A stretch of 64,000 nt of DNA, from the NCBI GenBank assembly GCA_019192445.1, contig JAHCMK010000004.1, positions 248,001 to 312,000 on the forward strand, given 5' to 3'. The stretch is from Oceanococcus sp. HetDA_MAG_MS8. GTDB lineage: Bacteria > Pseudomonadota > Gammaproteobacteria > Nevskiales > Oceanococcaceae. Below the pieces are notes generated by a model that was given only the letters and a program-made list of their open reading frames with translations, did not search any database and was not told where the DNA came from. The position numbers were made by a program, and so were the translations under genes. This document shows, in pieces, positions 9,531 through 18,662 of this stretch (within the stretch, counting starts at the first letter, position 1; every line of letters begins with the position of its first letter).

Positions 9531-10574
9531 ATGAAATTGAAGGTCCATTTTCGCATGTTGCTGGTCCTGCTGCTGGTTCTAGGCAGTGGCTGGGCGCGGG
9601 CCGAGGTCATCACCCTCAACCCCGACGTGCGTGCTGAGTATGTGGTGGAACGTGGCGATACACTTTGGGATATTGCCGATTACTACCTCGCGCACCCCTG
9701 GCAATGGCCGCAGCTGTGGCAGGTCAACCCCCAAATTGCTAACCCACACCTCATCTTCCCCGGGGATGTGCTGGTTTTAACCTGGGTAGACGGCCAACCT
9801 CGATTAGGTCTACGCCAAGACAGCATTGAACGCCGACTGTCACCGCAGGTGCGCCGCTCGGCGCTCGATACCGCGATTCCACCCATCCCCCTGGATGTCA
9901 TTGGCGCCTTCCTGCAGGGGCCACGGCTGATTGATCGCCGCTCCTGGGACCAGGCCCCCTACATCCTGGCCTTTGCCGACGAGCGCCTACTGGGGACCAT
10001 TGGTGTTCCTACCTATGCGCGCGCAGTCAACACCACCGAGGAACGCTATTGGCGCGTGCTGCATCGCGGGCAGACCGTCGTAGACCCCGAAGATGGAAAA
10101 ACCCTCGGATACGAAGGTATTCCCGTAGGAGAGTTGGAATTACAAGACTTTGAAGACCCTGCCCAGGCCAGACTGGTCAGTGCCGACCGCGAAGTCTTGC
10201 GGGGGGACCGGCTCTTCTTAGATGCCGCGCCGCCCTTGCCTGGAAGCTTTATGCCAGCCGCTCCTGACACCGATGTCGCTGGTCGAGTCGCGGCGATTTA
10301 CGATCAATACACCCAGGCGGGGCAGTTCCAAATCATTGCGATTAACCGCGGTGATGAGGCCGGATTAGAGCCTGGTCACGTGCTACGCCTGCAAATTGCT
10401 GGGGCCAAGGTTATTGACCCGACCCGCGCCTTCAAGCCGCGTGTACAACTCCCACCAGTAGACGCCGGCTACGTGATGCTCTTCGATGTGGGGGCCCAGC
10501 TCTCCTATGGCTTGATTCTGCAAAGTACGCGCGGGATCAAGCGAGGCGACCTGGTCCGCACCCCACAAATCTGA
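9531..10574 (+). CDS. Secreted LysM-domain peptidoglycan-binding protein
   Basis: Envelope protein predicted to bind peptidoglycan. It has 347 residues with an N-terminal signal peptide (basic MKLKVHFR, hydrophobic LLVLLLVLGSG, cleavage near ARA). A LysM domain follows: YVVERGDTLWDIADYYL, then WPQLWQVNPQIANPHLIFPGDVL. The rest is an uncharacterised region with no catalytic motif that I recognise. ATG at 9531 has AGGGAG just upstream; the GTG at 9528 is also possible. Genes of this kind commonly sit between def and dprA in gammaproteobacteria. The stop is next to the unusual dprA start. Confidence 0.88.
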   Translation: MKLKVHFRMLLVLLLVLGSGWARAEVITLNPDVRAEYVVERGDTLWDIADYYLAHPWQWPQLWQVNPQIANPHLIFPGDVLVLTWVDGQPRLGLRQDSIERRLSPQVRRSALDTAIPPIPLDVIGAFLQGPRLIDRRSWDQAPYILAFADERLLGTIGVPTYARAVNTTEERYWRVLHRGQTVVDPEDGKTLGYEGIPVGELELQDFEDPAQARLVSADREVLRGDRLFLDAAPPLPGSFMPAAPDTDVAGRVAAIYDQYTQAGQFQIIAINRGDEAGLEPGHVLRLQIAGAKVIDPTRAFKPRVQLPPVDAGYVMLFDVGAQLSYGLILQSTRGIKRGDLVRTPQI

Positions 10575-10576
10575 CT

Positions 10577-11689
10577 CTGGACGCAGACACCCTACAAGCG
10601 TGGCTGGGGCTGAATCACTGCCCCACCCCACTGCGCGATCAGGCACGCGAACAACTCAGCAGTGGCCACGCCGCCACCGCCGTGATTCAGGAGCTTCGCC
10701 GCCAAGGGCGCGCGCAAAATATTGGCAGCCGCCGTTTTCATGAAGACTGTGAGCACGCCGTCTTGCAGCGCTGCCTGGAGTGGTTAAGCAGTAGCGCCAG
10801 CGCTCAATTCATCACCTTCGCGCAAGCGCCGTGGCCCTCTGCGTGGAAGCAGCACACCGACGCGCCCTTTGCCCTCTTCGCCTGTGGTGATACCGACTTG
10901 CTACGCATGCCCATGATCGCGATTGTGGGCAGCCGAAACCCCACGCCGCAGGGAGCCAGGCATGCTCGCACCATTGCCAAAACGCTGGCGGGACGGGGCT
11001 TGGGCATATGCTCGGGCTTGGCTATGGGCGTCGATGCACAGGCCCATCTGGGGGCCCTCGACGCCAACGGCGCCACGGTGGCTGTATGCGGTCGCGGCCT
11101 GGATGACATTTACCCCGCCCGCAATCGCAATTTAGGCCAGCGCATCGCACGTGAGGGCTTACTGCTCAGCGAGTACCTGCCCGGCGAGCCTCCGGAGCGG
11201 CATCATTTCCCCGAGCGCAATCGCCTCATCGCCAGCCTAGCGCAGGCCACTGTCGTCGTTGAAGCCACCCCCAACAGCGGCAGCCTGATCACCGCACGTC
11301 AGGCCGGCCAGTACGGCAATGAAGTGCTCGCCATCCCAGGCTCGGTAGATAACCCCCTGGCCCGCGGCTGCCATCAACTGATTCGTGAAGGGGCTGTGCT
11401 GGTAGAAAATGCCACACACATTCTCGAGGCCGTGCTTCCGGGCCTGCTACAATCCCAAGATGCCGACTCATCCAACGCGCGGCCATTGGCTCACACCAGC
11501 GAGGCCGAAGCTCCCGCCGAGCACCGCTTGGTGCTGGATGCCTTGCGCGCCGGCCCCGCCACCATGGACACCTTGGTCGAGGCGACCGGCATGAGTGTTG
11601 CCGACCTTTCTTCCATCTTACTGATCCTGGAACTGCAGGGCACCGTGGCATTAGTACCCGGTGGCGGTTATCAGCGAATCAGCTCCTAA
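10577..11689 (+). CDS. dprA: DNA-processing protein DprA, with a non-standard start
   Basis: Binds incoming single-stranded DNA and loads RecA during natural transformation. The Rossmann-like core is clear: IAIVGSRNPTPQGARHA, SGLAMGVDAQAHLGAL, FPERNRLIASLA and SGSLITARQAGQYG. A C-terminal winged-helix segment (LVLDALRAGPATMDTLVEATG) follows. The first ATG/GTG/TTG is the GTG at 10682, yet the same frame is open back to 10418 and encodes LQAWLGLNHCPTPLRDQA, the usual start of the DprA N-terminal domain. I therefore place the start near the CTG at 10577, just after the LysM stop. A GTG start at 10682 would remove about 35 residues of that domain. Confidence 0.88.
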   Translation: MDADTLQAWLGLNHCPTPLRDQAREQLSSGHAATAVIQELRRQGRAQNIGSRRFHEDCEHAVLQRCLEWLSSSASAQFITFAQAPWPSAWKQHTDAPFALFACGDTDLLRMPMIAIVGSRNPTPQGARHARTIAKTLAGRGLGICSGLAMGVDAQAHLGALDANGATVAVCGRGLDDIYPARNRNLGQRIAREGLLLSEYLPGEPPERHHFPERNRLIASLAQATVVVEATPNSGSLITARQAGQYGNEVLAIPGSVDNPLARGCHQLIREGAVLVENATHILEAVLPGLLQSQDADSSNARPLAHTSEAEAPAEHRLVLDALRAGPATMDTLVEATGMSVADLSSILLILELQGTVALVPGGGYQRISS

Positions 11690-11696
11690 TCCCTTG

Positions 11697-12161
11697 ATGC
11701 AGCCAAATGTACTTGACGCCCTGCTCTACATTTTTGATGTGGTGCTGGACGAAACTCCCGGTGAAGATCTTGCCAGCGACCACATCGAGCAGGCACTGAC
11801 CGCAGCCGGTTTTCCGCGCAACCTCATCAATACCGCTATTGATTGGCTGATGGACTTGGCGGATTGCGAGGGTCTGCAAGCACCCAGCACAGCTTGGCGC
11901 CTGTTTTCTGACGAAGAAGTGCGCCGCTTAGACGCTCCCTGCCGGAACCGCATCCTCGAGCTAGAGCGCCAGGGGATTCTCTCGGCGCAGAATCGTGAGC
12001 GAGTAATAGCGCGACTTCTGGCCTTGGACACACCCGTTGTGGGAGCTGATGAAGCCGAATGGGTCAGTCTCATGGTCTTGCAAGCCGATCGCGCATCAGA
12101 GAACGAATTCAATGCGCTTGAAGGCTTAGTTTTTGACCCTACCGGGCACTGCTTGCATTAA
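11697..12161 (+). CDS. smg: Smg family protein (DUF494)
   Basis: Small cytoplasmic protein of the Smg/DUF494 family, of unknown molecular role, regularly found between dprA and topA. It has 154 residues. MQPNVLDALLYIFDVVLDE at the start and the ends ALDTPVVGADEAEWVSLMVLQ and ENEFNALEGLVFD align by eye with E. coli Smg. ATG at 11697 is chosen because it gives the family N-terminus and lies just after the dprA stop. A TTG directly before it, or a start inside dprA at 11661, is less likely. Confidence 0.9.
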   Translation: MQPNVLDALLYIFDVVLDETPGEDLASDHIEQALTAAGFPRNLINTAIDWLMDLADCEGLQAPSTAWRLFSDEEVRRLDAPCRNRILELERQGILSAQNRERVIARLLALDTPVVGADEAEWVSLMVLQADRASENEFNALEGLVFDPTGHCLH

Positions 12162-12492
12162 GCCGCGCGAGGCTAGGGCGCAGCCCATACAGGCCTGCCT
12201 GAGACTCGTTGCACCAGCTCCGCCCCGTGAAATTTATGCCTATGGGTCAAGGGCGTAACTTTTTGCGCACGCAGGAAAAATGAAGCAGGGCTGAGCGCGC
12301 CGGGCTCCACTGGGTAGGGCTGCTTGCAGGGAATCACCCATGTGGTCGTGGCGAGCACTCCCTTGGGTGGCGAATAGGGCTGGCACAAGTCCTGCAGAGC
12401 GACTTCGACGGGCAGTCGCTTTGCAAACGGAGTTGACTTCGCCCCCCAGGTTCAGAGCAAACTGCGCCCCCCACCCCTAGACTGCCGAGGGC
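12162..12492. other. Intergenic region before topA
   Basis: 331 bases without a convincing gene. It must hold the promoter of topA, but I see no strong -35/-10 pair. On the minus strand a 71-codon frame (12173-12388) is open. Its translation resembles no family I know and lacks a ribosome-binding site, so it is not called. Confidence 0.5.
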
Positions 12493-14892
12493 ATGTCCCA
12501 ACATCTCGTCATCGTCGAGTCGCCCGCCAAGGGCAAGACCATCAAAAAATATCTGGGCCCGGACTATGAAGTTCTGGCCTCCTACGGCCACGTTCGTGAT
12601 CTGGTACCCAAAGAGGGTGCTGTCGATCCTGACGCGGGCTTTGCCATGCGCTACGACATCATTGATCGCAACGAAAAGCATGTTGCGAAAATCGTCAGCG
12701 CTCTGAAGAAAGCCGACAGCTTGCTGCTGGCCACTGACCCCGATCGCGAAGGGGAAGCCATTGCTTGGCATCTTTTAGAGCTGCTGCGCGAGCGCGGTAT
12801 GCTGGATGGCCGCGATGTCAAACGCGTGGTCTTCCACGAAATCACCAAGTCTGCTGTGCGCTCGGCCGTGGCTAACCCACGCAGCGTGTCCGATGACTTG
12901 GTGAACGCGCAGCAAGCGCGGCGCGCACTGGACTACTTGGTGGGCTTCAACATCTCACCGCTGCTGTGGCGCAAAGTGGCGCCCGGCCTATCGGCGGGTC
13001 GCGTGCAAACACCGGCACTGCGTCTTATTGTGGAGCGCGAGGATGAAATCGAAGCCTTCGTTCCGCGCGAATACTGGACCATCGATAGTGCGCTGAGCAA
13101 AGACGACCAGCGCTTCATGGCCAAGCTCACCCAACTGCATGGCAACAAGGTGGAGCAATTCAGCATTACGGACGACGCCACAGCTACCCAGGCGCGCCAG
13201 GACTTGCTGAAGGCTGCCAATGGTTCGCTGGATGTGGTGGAGGTTAAGAAAAGCCAACGTCGGCGTTTTCCCGCCCCACCCTTCACCACCTCCACCTTGC
13301 AGCAGGAGGCCTCGCGCAAACTCGGCTTCGGCGCCAGCCGCACCATGCGTATTGCACAGCAGCTCTACGAAGGTATTGCGGTCAGCGGCGAGACAGTGGG
13401 CTTAATCACCTATATGCGGACCGACTCTGTCGCATTGGCTCAGGACGCCCTAGACGAGCTGCGCGGCGTGATCGAACAGCGCTACGGGGCCAAGGCCCTA
13501 CCGGCTGAGATTCGCCGATTTAAGTCCAAGTCCAAAAACGCGCAGGAAGCGCACGAAGCTATCCGTCCCACCAGCGCCCTGCGCCACCCGGATGAGCTTC
13601 GCAACGCCCTGAACCCCGAGCAGCACAAACTGTATTCGCTGATCTGGAAGCGCACGGTTGCCTGTCAAATGGAGGCCGCGGTCTTCGATACCGTCGGCGC
13701 AAACTTGGCCGCAGGCCAAGTGGGCGTATTCAGAGCCACGGGCTCGGTATTGGTGAGCCCAGGCTTTATGGCCGTGTATTTGGAAGGCCGTGATGATGAC
13801 AAAGGCGACGACGATGAGCGTCGACTGCCGCCTTTGGAAGAAGGCCAAAAAGTCTCCTTGGAAGACATACTGGCCGAGCAACACTTCACCGAGCCGCCGC
13901 CACGTTACAGCGAAGCCAGCCTAGTGAAGACCTTGGAGGAGTACGACATTGGCCGTCCCTCCACCTACGCCAGCATCATTAGCACGCTGCAAAACCGGGA
14001 ATATGTGGAAATGGACGGTAAGCGTTTCATTCCCACAGATCGTGGCCGTGTGGTGGCCCACTTCCTCAATGAGAACTTCCACGACTACGTCGCCTATGAC
14101 TACACCGCAGGCCTGGAAGATGAGCTGGATGCCGTTGCCCGCGGAGAGAAAGACTGGCAATCCCTGCTACAGGGCTTTTGGGATCAGTTCTATCCGCTAC
14201 CCGATCCTGAGCGTCCAGAGTGGCGCATCATTGGGCAAGACCCAGACAGTGGCAAGAATGTGCGAGCTGGCCTGGGCAAATACGGTCCCTTCGTAATGTT
14301 GGGTGACCTCGATGCCGAGGAAAAGCCTAAGTACGCCAGCCTGCGCCCCGGCCAGTCCATTTTCAACATCACTTTAGAGCAGGCCATGCCGCTGTTCTCC
14401 CTGCCCCGCGAATTGGGGACCAGCGAGCGCTTCGGTACTCTGAAAGCCAATATTGGCCGCTTTGGGCCCTATGTGCAGTTCAAGCACCCCAAAGAAAAGA
14501 AAACGGCATTTGCAAGCATCAAGGAGCCGGACGACCCCTACGAGGTGGACTTCGCGCGAGCCGAAGAAATTGTGGCGGAGAAGGTCGAAGCCGATGCCAA
14601 GAAGTTCATTAAAGACTTCGACGATGGCGCCATCCGCGTTTTACATGGTCGCTGGGGGCCATACATTACCGATGGCGATAAAAATGCCAGGGTGCCCAAA
14701 GATGTGGAAGCGGAAAGCCTGACCCGCGAGGCCGCCGTGGAGTTGTTGGAAAAAGCTCCAGCACGCAAAGGCCGCGGCCGCAAGACTGCGACGGCGAAAA
14801 AGACCACGAAAAAAGCGCCGGCCAAGTCCAAAGCAAAAACCACCACCAAAGCCAAGGCCAGCAGCAAGGCCAAGACCACTAGCAAAAGCTAA
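12493..14892 (+). CDS. topA: DNA topoisomerase I
   Basis: Type IA topoisomerase that relaxes negative supercoils. In its 799 residues the TOPRIM domain opens with HLVIVESPAKGKTIKKYLG, with the acidic DPDREGEA motif near residue 80. The core carries the active-site Tyr307 in GLITYMRTDS. After the core there are glycine-rich C-terminal repeats (GLGKYGPFV, NIGRFGPYVQF, LHGRWGPYI) instead of the C4 zinc ribbons of E. coli TopA. The protein ends in about 45 residues made almost wholly of Lys, Ala, Thr and Ser. That basic tail probably binds DNA. tsaC follows 23 bases later. Confidence 0.96.
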   Translation: MSQHLVIVESPAKGKTIKKYLGPDYEVLASYGHVRDLVPKEGAVDPDAGFAMRYDIIDRNEKHVAKIVSALKKADSLLLATDPDREGEAIAWHLLELLRERGMLDGRDVKRVVFHEITKSAVRSAVANPRSVSDDLVNAQQARRALDYLVGFNISPLLWRKVAPGLSAGRVQTPALRLIVEREDEIEAFVPREYWTIDSALSKDDQRFMAKLTQLHGNKVEQFSITDDATATQARQDLLKAANGSLDVVEVKKSQRRRFPAPPFTTSTLQQEASRKLGFGASRTMRIAQQLYEGIAVSGETVGLITYMRTDSVALAQDALDELRGVIEQRYGAKALPAEIRRFKSKSKNAQEAHEAIRPTSALRHPDELRNALNPEQHKLYSLIWKRTVACQMEAAVFDTVGANLAAGQVGVFRATGSVLVSPGFMAVYLEGRDDDKGDDDERRLPPLEEGQKVSLEDILAEQHFTEPPPRYSEASLVKTLEEYDIGRPSTYASIISTLQNREYVEMDGKRFIPTDRGRVVAHFLNENFHDYVAYDYTAGLEDELDAVARGEKDWQSLLQGFWDQFYPLPDPERPEWRIIGQDPDSGKNVRAGLGKYGPFVMLGDLDAEEKPKYASLRPGQSIFNITLEQAMPLFSLPRELGTSERFGTLKANIGRFGPYVQFKHPKEKKTAFASIKEPDDPYEVDFARAEEIVAEKVEADAKKFIKDFDDGAIRVLHGRWGPYITDGDKNARVPKDVEAESLTREAAVELLEKAPARKGRGRKTATAKKTTKKAPAKSKAKTTTKAKASSKAKTTSKS

Positions 14893-14915
14893 GACCGCAC
14901 TGACAGGACGACCCT

Positions 14916-15479
14916 ATGACCGCAGCTTCATCGCGCCCGTGGCGCTTTAGGGTGCTCAAGACCGCCACGGTTGTCCGCCGTGGCGGCGTGGTTTTGTATC
15001 CCACCGAAGGGGTTTGGGGCGTGGGCTGCGACCCCCGTAATACCAAGGCCATTGACCGGCTACTCAAGCTTAAGCGTCGGCCATGGACCAAGGGCATCAT
15101 CCTACTAGCCCATGATCGAAAGCCACTCAGCCCCTGGGTTGGGAAGCCCACACTGCCTACGCCTCCGCAGGATGGCCGCGCGACGACATGGGTGATACCT
15201 ACTCGTTTGGGCGTCAGCCCACTGCTGCGCGGCAAGCATCGCTCCTTGGCAGTGCGCATCACCGAGCATGCCCCGGCGCGTGAGTTAGCCGCAGCCTGTG
15301 GCGGAGTCATTACCTCGACCAGCGCCAACCTCAGCGGTTTCCCCACCCCACGCAGCCGCTGGGCTGTGCAGCGGCTCTGGCGCGGCCAGGTCGACGGTTT
15401 TCTAGCTGCCCCATTAGGCGGGCAAAATCGACCCAGCCGAATATTTGATACCGTCTCGCAGCGGTGGATTCGCGACTAA
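14916..15479 (+). CDS. tsaC: Threonylcarbamoyl-AMP synthase (Sua5/YrdC family)
   Basis: Makes threonylcarbamoyl-AMP from threonine, bicarbonate and ATP, the first step of the t6A37 tRNA modification. TsaD, which uses this product, is at 21403-22431. The 187 residues carry the family motifs GGVVLYPTEGVWGVGCDP, LKLKRRPWTKGIILL, TTWVIP and ITSTSANLSGFP. This is the short single-domain YrdC form. AGGACG lies ahead of the ATG at 14916. The order topA-tsaC-hemF is common in gammaproteobacteria. Confidence 0.94.
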   Translation: MTAASSRPWRFRVLKTATVVRRGGVVLYPTEGVWGVGCDPRNTKAIDRLLKLKRRPWTKGIILLAHDRKPLSPWVGKPTLPTPPQDGRATTWVIPTRLGVSPLLRGKHRSLAVRITEHAPARELAAACGGVITSTSANLSGFPTPRSRWAVQRLWRGQVDGFLAAPLGGQNRPSRIFDTVSQRWIRD

Positions 15480-15558
15480 GGCAGAGGTGACAACAAGGGT
15501 CTGAAACTGCAGACTGTTGTGAGCACTTTGGGTCACATTCAAGATGTAAGGGAGTTTC

Positions 15559-16458
15559 ATGCTGTCTGACCGCGCCAATCATGTGGCCCAGACCCTGCGC
15601 CAATTACAAGACCTCATTTGTACGCATTTCGAGGCGGTGGAAACCGGGCCTGAAGTGTTCGTAGCGGATGTATGGGAGCGCCCTCAAGGCGGCGGTGGTG
15701 AATCCCGCGTTTTGGCACAGGGCCAAAGTTTTGAACAAGGCGGCGTGAACTACTCTTTAGTCCACGGCGATGCCCTACCGCCCGCAGCAACCGTGCGCAA
15801 ACCGGAGCTTGCCGGGCAGAGTTTTGTGGCCATGGGCGTCTCCGTGGTCATGCACCCGCGCAATCCCTATGCGCCCACCTCACACTGCAACGTGCGCTAC
15901 TTTGAAGCTGGCGACACTTGGTGGTTTGGGGGCGGCTTCGATCTCACTCCCTACTACGGCTACGCCGAAGACTGCCGGGCATGGCATCAGGCTGCTCAGC
16001 GTGCGGCCGGCTCTTACTACCCCGAGTTCAAGCAGGCCTGCGACGAGTACTTTTACCTGCCCCACCGGCAGGAGGCGCGGGGTATAGGCGGCATTTTTTT
16101 TGATGATCACAATGCGGGGGGCTTTGAAGCCGGATTGGCGCTCATTCAGACCACCGCCCGCGAGTATGCGCAGGCCTACAGCGCCATTGTCGCCAAGCGC
16201 CGTGATACCCCCTACGGCGACGCTGAGCGCGCATTTCAAACCTACCGACGCGGGCGCTACGTGGAATTCAACCTTGTACACGATCGCGGCACCTTATTTG
16301 GCTTACAAAGCGGCGGGCGCACCGAGTCTATTCTGATGTCGCTGCCGCCCATGGTGCGCTGGGAATACAACTGGCAGCCGCAGCCTGGCAGTGCCGAAGA
16401 ACAGCTTTACACCGACTTTTTGCCGCCACGTGATTGGCTGAACGAGACCAACGCATGA
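15559..16458 (+). CDS. hemF: Oxygen-dependent coproporphyrinogen III oxidase
   Basis: Decarboxylates coproporphyrinogen III to protoporphyrinogen IX with O2, in heme synthesis. Its 299 residues match the E. coli length. The conserved stretches [44 protein letters not shown] and [19 protein letters not shown] are all present. AGGGAG stands five bases before the ATG. The stop overlaps the following regulator gene (ATGA). Co-expression of an oxygen-using enzyme with an oxidative-stress regulator is plausible. Confidence 0.96.
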   Translation: MLSDRANHVAQTLRQLQDLICTHFEAVETGPEVFVADVWERPQGGGGESRVLAQGQSFEQGGVNYSLVHGDALPPAATVRKPELAGQSFVAMGVSVVMHPRNPYAPTSHCNVRYFEAGDTWWFGGGFDLTPYYGYAEDCRAWHQAAQRAAGSYYPEFKQACDEYFYLPHRQEARGIGGIFFDDHNAGGFEAGLALIQTTAREYAQAYSAIVAKRRDTPYGDAERAFQTYRRGRYVEFNLVHDRGTLFGLQSGGRTESILMSLPPMVRWEYNWQPQPGSAEEQLYTDFLPPRDWLNETNA

Positions 16459-17387
16459 CCCTGACCGAACTCCGCTACGCCGTCGCTTTGGACGAGACCC
16501 GCCACTTCGGTCAGGCAGCGAATCGGTGTTTTGTCAGCCAGCCCACCCTATCTATTGCGATTCGCAAGCTGGAAGACAGACTGGGGGTTACGTTGTTTGA
16601 GCGCCACCGAGGGCGCGCCGAAGTCACCCCCGTAGGCCGCCGCATTTTGGATCAAGCGCGCCGCGTCTTGGCCGAGGCCTCTTTGCTCGAGGAAATTGCC
16701 GCAGGCGCCGTTGATGAACTCAATGGCCCGCTACGCCTGGGCGCCATCTTCACCGTAGCGCCCTACCTACTCCCCAATCTGGTCCCAGGGCTATCCAAAA
16801 TTGCTCCGCAGATGCCGCTGGTTATTGAGGAGAACTTCACCGACACCCTCTCCGAGCGCCTGCGCCAGGGCGAGCTTGATGTGATCGTCGTGGCCGAACC
16901 ATTCTCACCCCCAGGGGTGCGAGTCTGGCCGCTGTATGAGGAGGAGTTTGTCGTGGCCATGTCACCGCGCCACACTCTGGCCGACGAAACCAGTATCGAC
17001 CCAGTGGAGCTGGCCGAAGAACGTCTGCTGATGCTGGGTCCGGGCCATTGCTTCCGCGACCAAGTCTTAGCCGCTATTCCGGCTGCCAAGTCGCATGCTG
17101 AGCTTGGCAACCCCCTCCAAGGCAGCAGCTTGGAGACCATCCGCCATATGGTGGCCAGCGGGCTAGGCGTAACAGTGCTGCCGGCCAGCAGCGTAGACCT
17201 GCAATCACAAACCAGCAGCGGGCTGCTGGTGCGCCCCTTCAAAGACCCCGTGCCCCGGCGCCGGATTGTCTTGGCCTGGCGGCGTAGCTACCCGCGCATG
17301 CGCGCCATCGAGGCCGTGCGCGAAGCCATTCTGGCCTGCCCGACTCCGGGCGTAGCCTTGCTGCCGGATAACGACCCCAGCGAATAA
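16455..17387 (+). CDS. oxyR: OxyR-type LysR regulator lacking the resolving cysteine
   Basis: LysR-family DNA-binding regulator most like the peroxide sensor OxyR. It has 310 residues: an N-terminal winged helix ([39 protein letters not shown]) and a C-terminal sensor domain. The peroxidatic cysteine is at residue 199 in GHCFRDQ, the E. coli number. Residue 208, the partner Cys in E. coli OxyR, is Ile here (LAAIPAAK), so the classical C199-C208 disulfide cannot form. ATG at 16455 overlaps the hemF stop and gives the usual N-terminus. Function as a peroxide sensor is inferred, by sulfenic acid or another thiol. Confidence 0.85.
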   Translation: MTLTELRYAVALDETRHFGQAANRCFVSQPTLSIAIRKLEDRLGVTLFERHRGRAEVTPVGRRILDQARRVLAEASLLEEIAAGAVDELNGPLRLGAIFTVAPYLLPNLVPGLSKIAPQMPLVIEENFTDTLSERLRQGELDVIVVAEPFSPPGVRVWPLYEEEFVVAMSPRHTLADETSIDPVELAEERLLMLGPGHCFRDQVLAAIPAAKSHAELGNPLQGSSLETIRHMVASGLGVTVLPASSVDLQSQTSSGLLVRPFKDPVPRRRIVLAWRRSYPRMRAIEAVREAILACPTPGVALLPDNDPSE

Positions 17388-18643
17388 TGCCGCGTCCAGA
17401 CTCGCCTCAACCCCCTGGCCAGTGCTATCTGGTGGGTGGCGCGGTGCGCGACCGGCTGCTCGGAAGGAGCAGTGCTGACCGCGACTGGGTGGTGGTCGGC
17501 AGCACCCAGCCGGCCATGGAACAGGCGGGTTTCAAAGCTGTAGGCCGCGACTTTCCCGTGTTTTTGCAGCCCGGCAGCGGAGAAGAGTTTGCGTTGGCAC
17601 GAACCGAGCGCCGCCAAGGCCTTGGCCACCGGGGGTTTGTGGTCGACGCCGCGCCTGATGTGAGCCTAGAGGAAGACTTACTCCGCCGCGACCTCACCAT
17701 CAACGCCTTGGCGGAGGATGCCCAGGGTCAGGTCATCGACCCCTATGGCGGCCTCAAGGACCTTGAGCAACGCGTGTTGCGGCATGTGTCGCCGGCCTTT
17801 GCCGAAGACCCTTTACGCATTCTTCGCGTGGCCCGCTTCGCCGCAAAGCTTGGGGAGTTTGGTTTTGTAGTGCACCCGAGCACCCGCATCTTGCTGCGCG
17901 AAATGGTGGTGGCCGGACAATTAGAGCAACTCAGCCCGGAAAGAGTCTGGAAAGAACTCTCCGGAGCTTTACTCAGCAATCACCCCCAGCGCTTTTTTGA
18001 AGTGTTGCGAGAGGTGGGTGCATTGCGCGTGGTGTTACCCGAGCTAGACGCCCAATTTGGGGTGCCCCAAACCGCCCGCTACCATCCGGAAATTGATGCG
18101 GGCATCCACACTCTGATGTGCTTGCAAGCCAGCGCTGCCGCCCAAGACAGCCTGGCAGTACGCTTTGCCGTGTTGTGCCACGACTTTGGCAAAGGCATTA
18201 CTCCGCGCCCGGTTTGGCCCAGCCATAAAGGCCATGAGTCACGGGGCATTCCCTTAGTCGAGGCTGTCTGCCAGCGACTACGCGTGCCCAAGACCTGCAA
18301 AGAGCTCGCCGTGAAGGTCTGCGAATGGCATCTGCATGGCCACCGCGCCGCAGAGCTACGTCCGGCCACCTTGCTCAAGGTTCTGGACGCCCTCGATGTG
18401 TGGCGTCGGCCCCAACGGCTGGACGACTTTTTGGCGGCCTGCACAGCTGATGCGCGGGGCCGCACTGGCTATGAGCAGACCGCATACCCGCAAAGCGAGA
18501 TTTACCGCCAGGCCATGCAGGCTGCCCTGCGCGTCAACACGGGCAGCATCGCCCAAGCCTGCCCGCGCCCTGATCTTATTCCCAAGCATATTCGCGCGGC
18601 CCGCACCCAGGCTATTGCCGCCGCGCTACCCGCCCAGAGCTAA
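17387..18643 (+). CDS. cca: Multifunctional CCA-adding tRNA nucleotidyltransferase with HD domain
   Basis: Adds or repairs the CCA end of tRNAs. Its 418 residues show the class II nucleotidyltransferase motif YLVGGAVRDRLLGR, DRDWVVVG with the metal-binding acids, RRDLTINALA and the RRxD-type DPLRILRVARFAAK. A C-terminal HD phosphohydrolase domain follows with CHDFGKG, as in E. coli Cca. The start overlaps the oxyR-like stop (TAATG). Its stop faces the uppP stop 20 bases away. Confidence 0.95.
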   Translation: MPRPDSPQPPGQCYLVGGAVRDRLLGRSSADRDWVVVGSTQPAMEQAGFKAVGRDFPVFLQPGSGEEFALARTERRQGLGHRGFVVDAAPDVSLEEDLLRRDLTINALAEDAQGQVIDPYGGLKDLEQRVLRHVSPAFAEDPLRILRVARFAAKLGEFGFVVHPSTRILLREMVVAGQLEQLSPERVWKELSGALLSNHPQRFFEVLREVGALRVVLPELDAQFGVPQTARYHPEIDAGIHTLMCLQASAAAQDSLAVRFAVLCHDFGKGITPRPVWPSHKGHESRGIPLVEAVCQRLRVPKTCKELAVKVCEWHLHGHRAAELRPATLLKVLDALDVWRRPQRLDDFLAACTADARGRTGYEQTAYPQSEIYRQAMQAALRVNTGSIAQACPRPDLIPKHIRAARTQAIAAALPAQS

Positions 18644-18662
18644 GGGCGCACTGGCAGCAGCT

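Noticed and set aside
12173-12388. 71-codon minus-strand frame before topA
   Set aside because: No ribosome-binding site, no recognised family, and it covers the likely topA promoter. A short TTWVIP string resembling TsaC was noted but the rest does not match.
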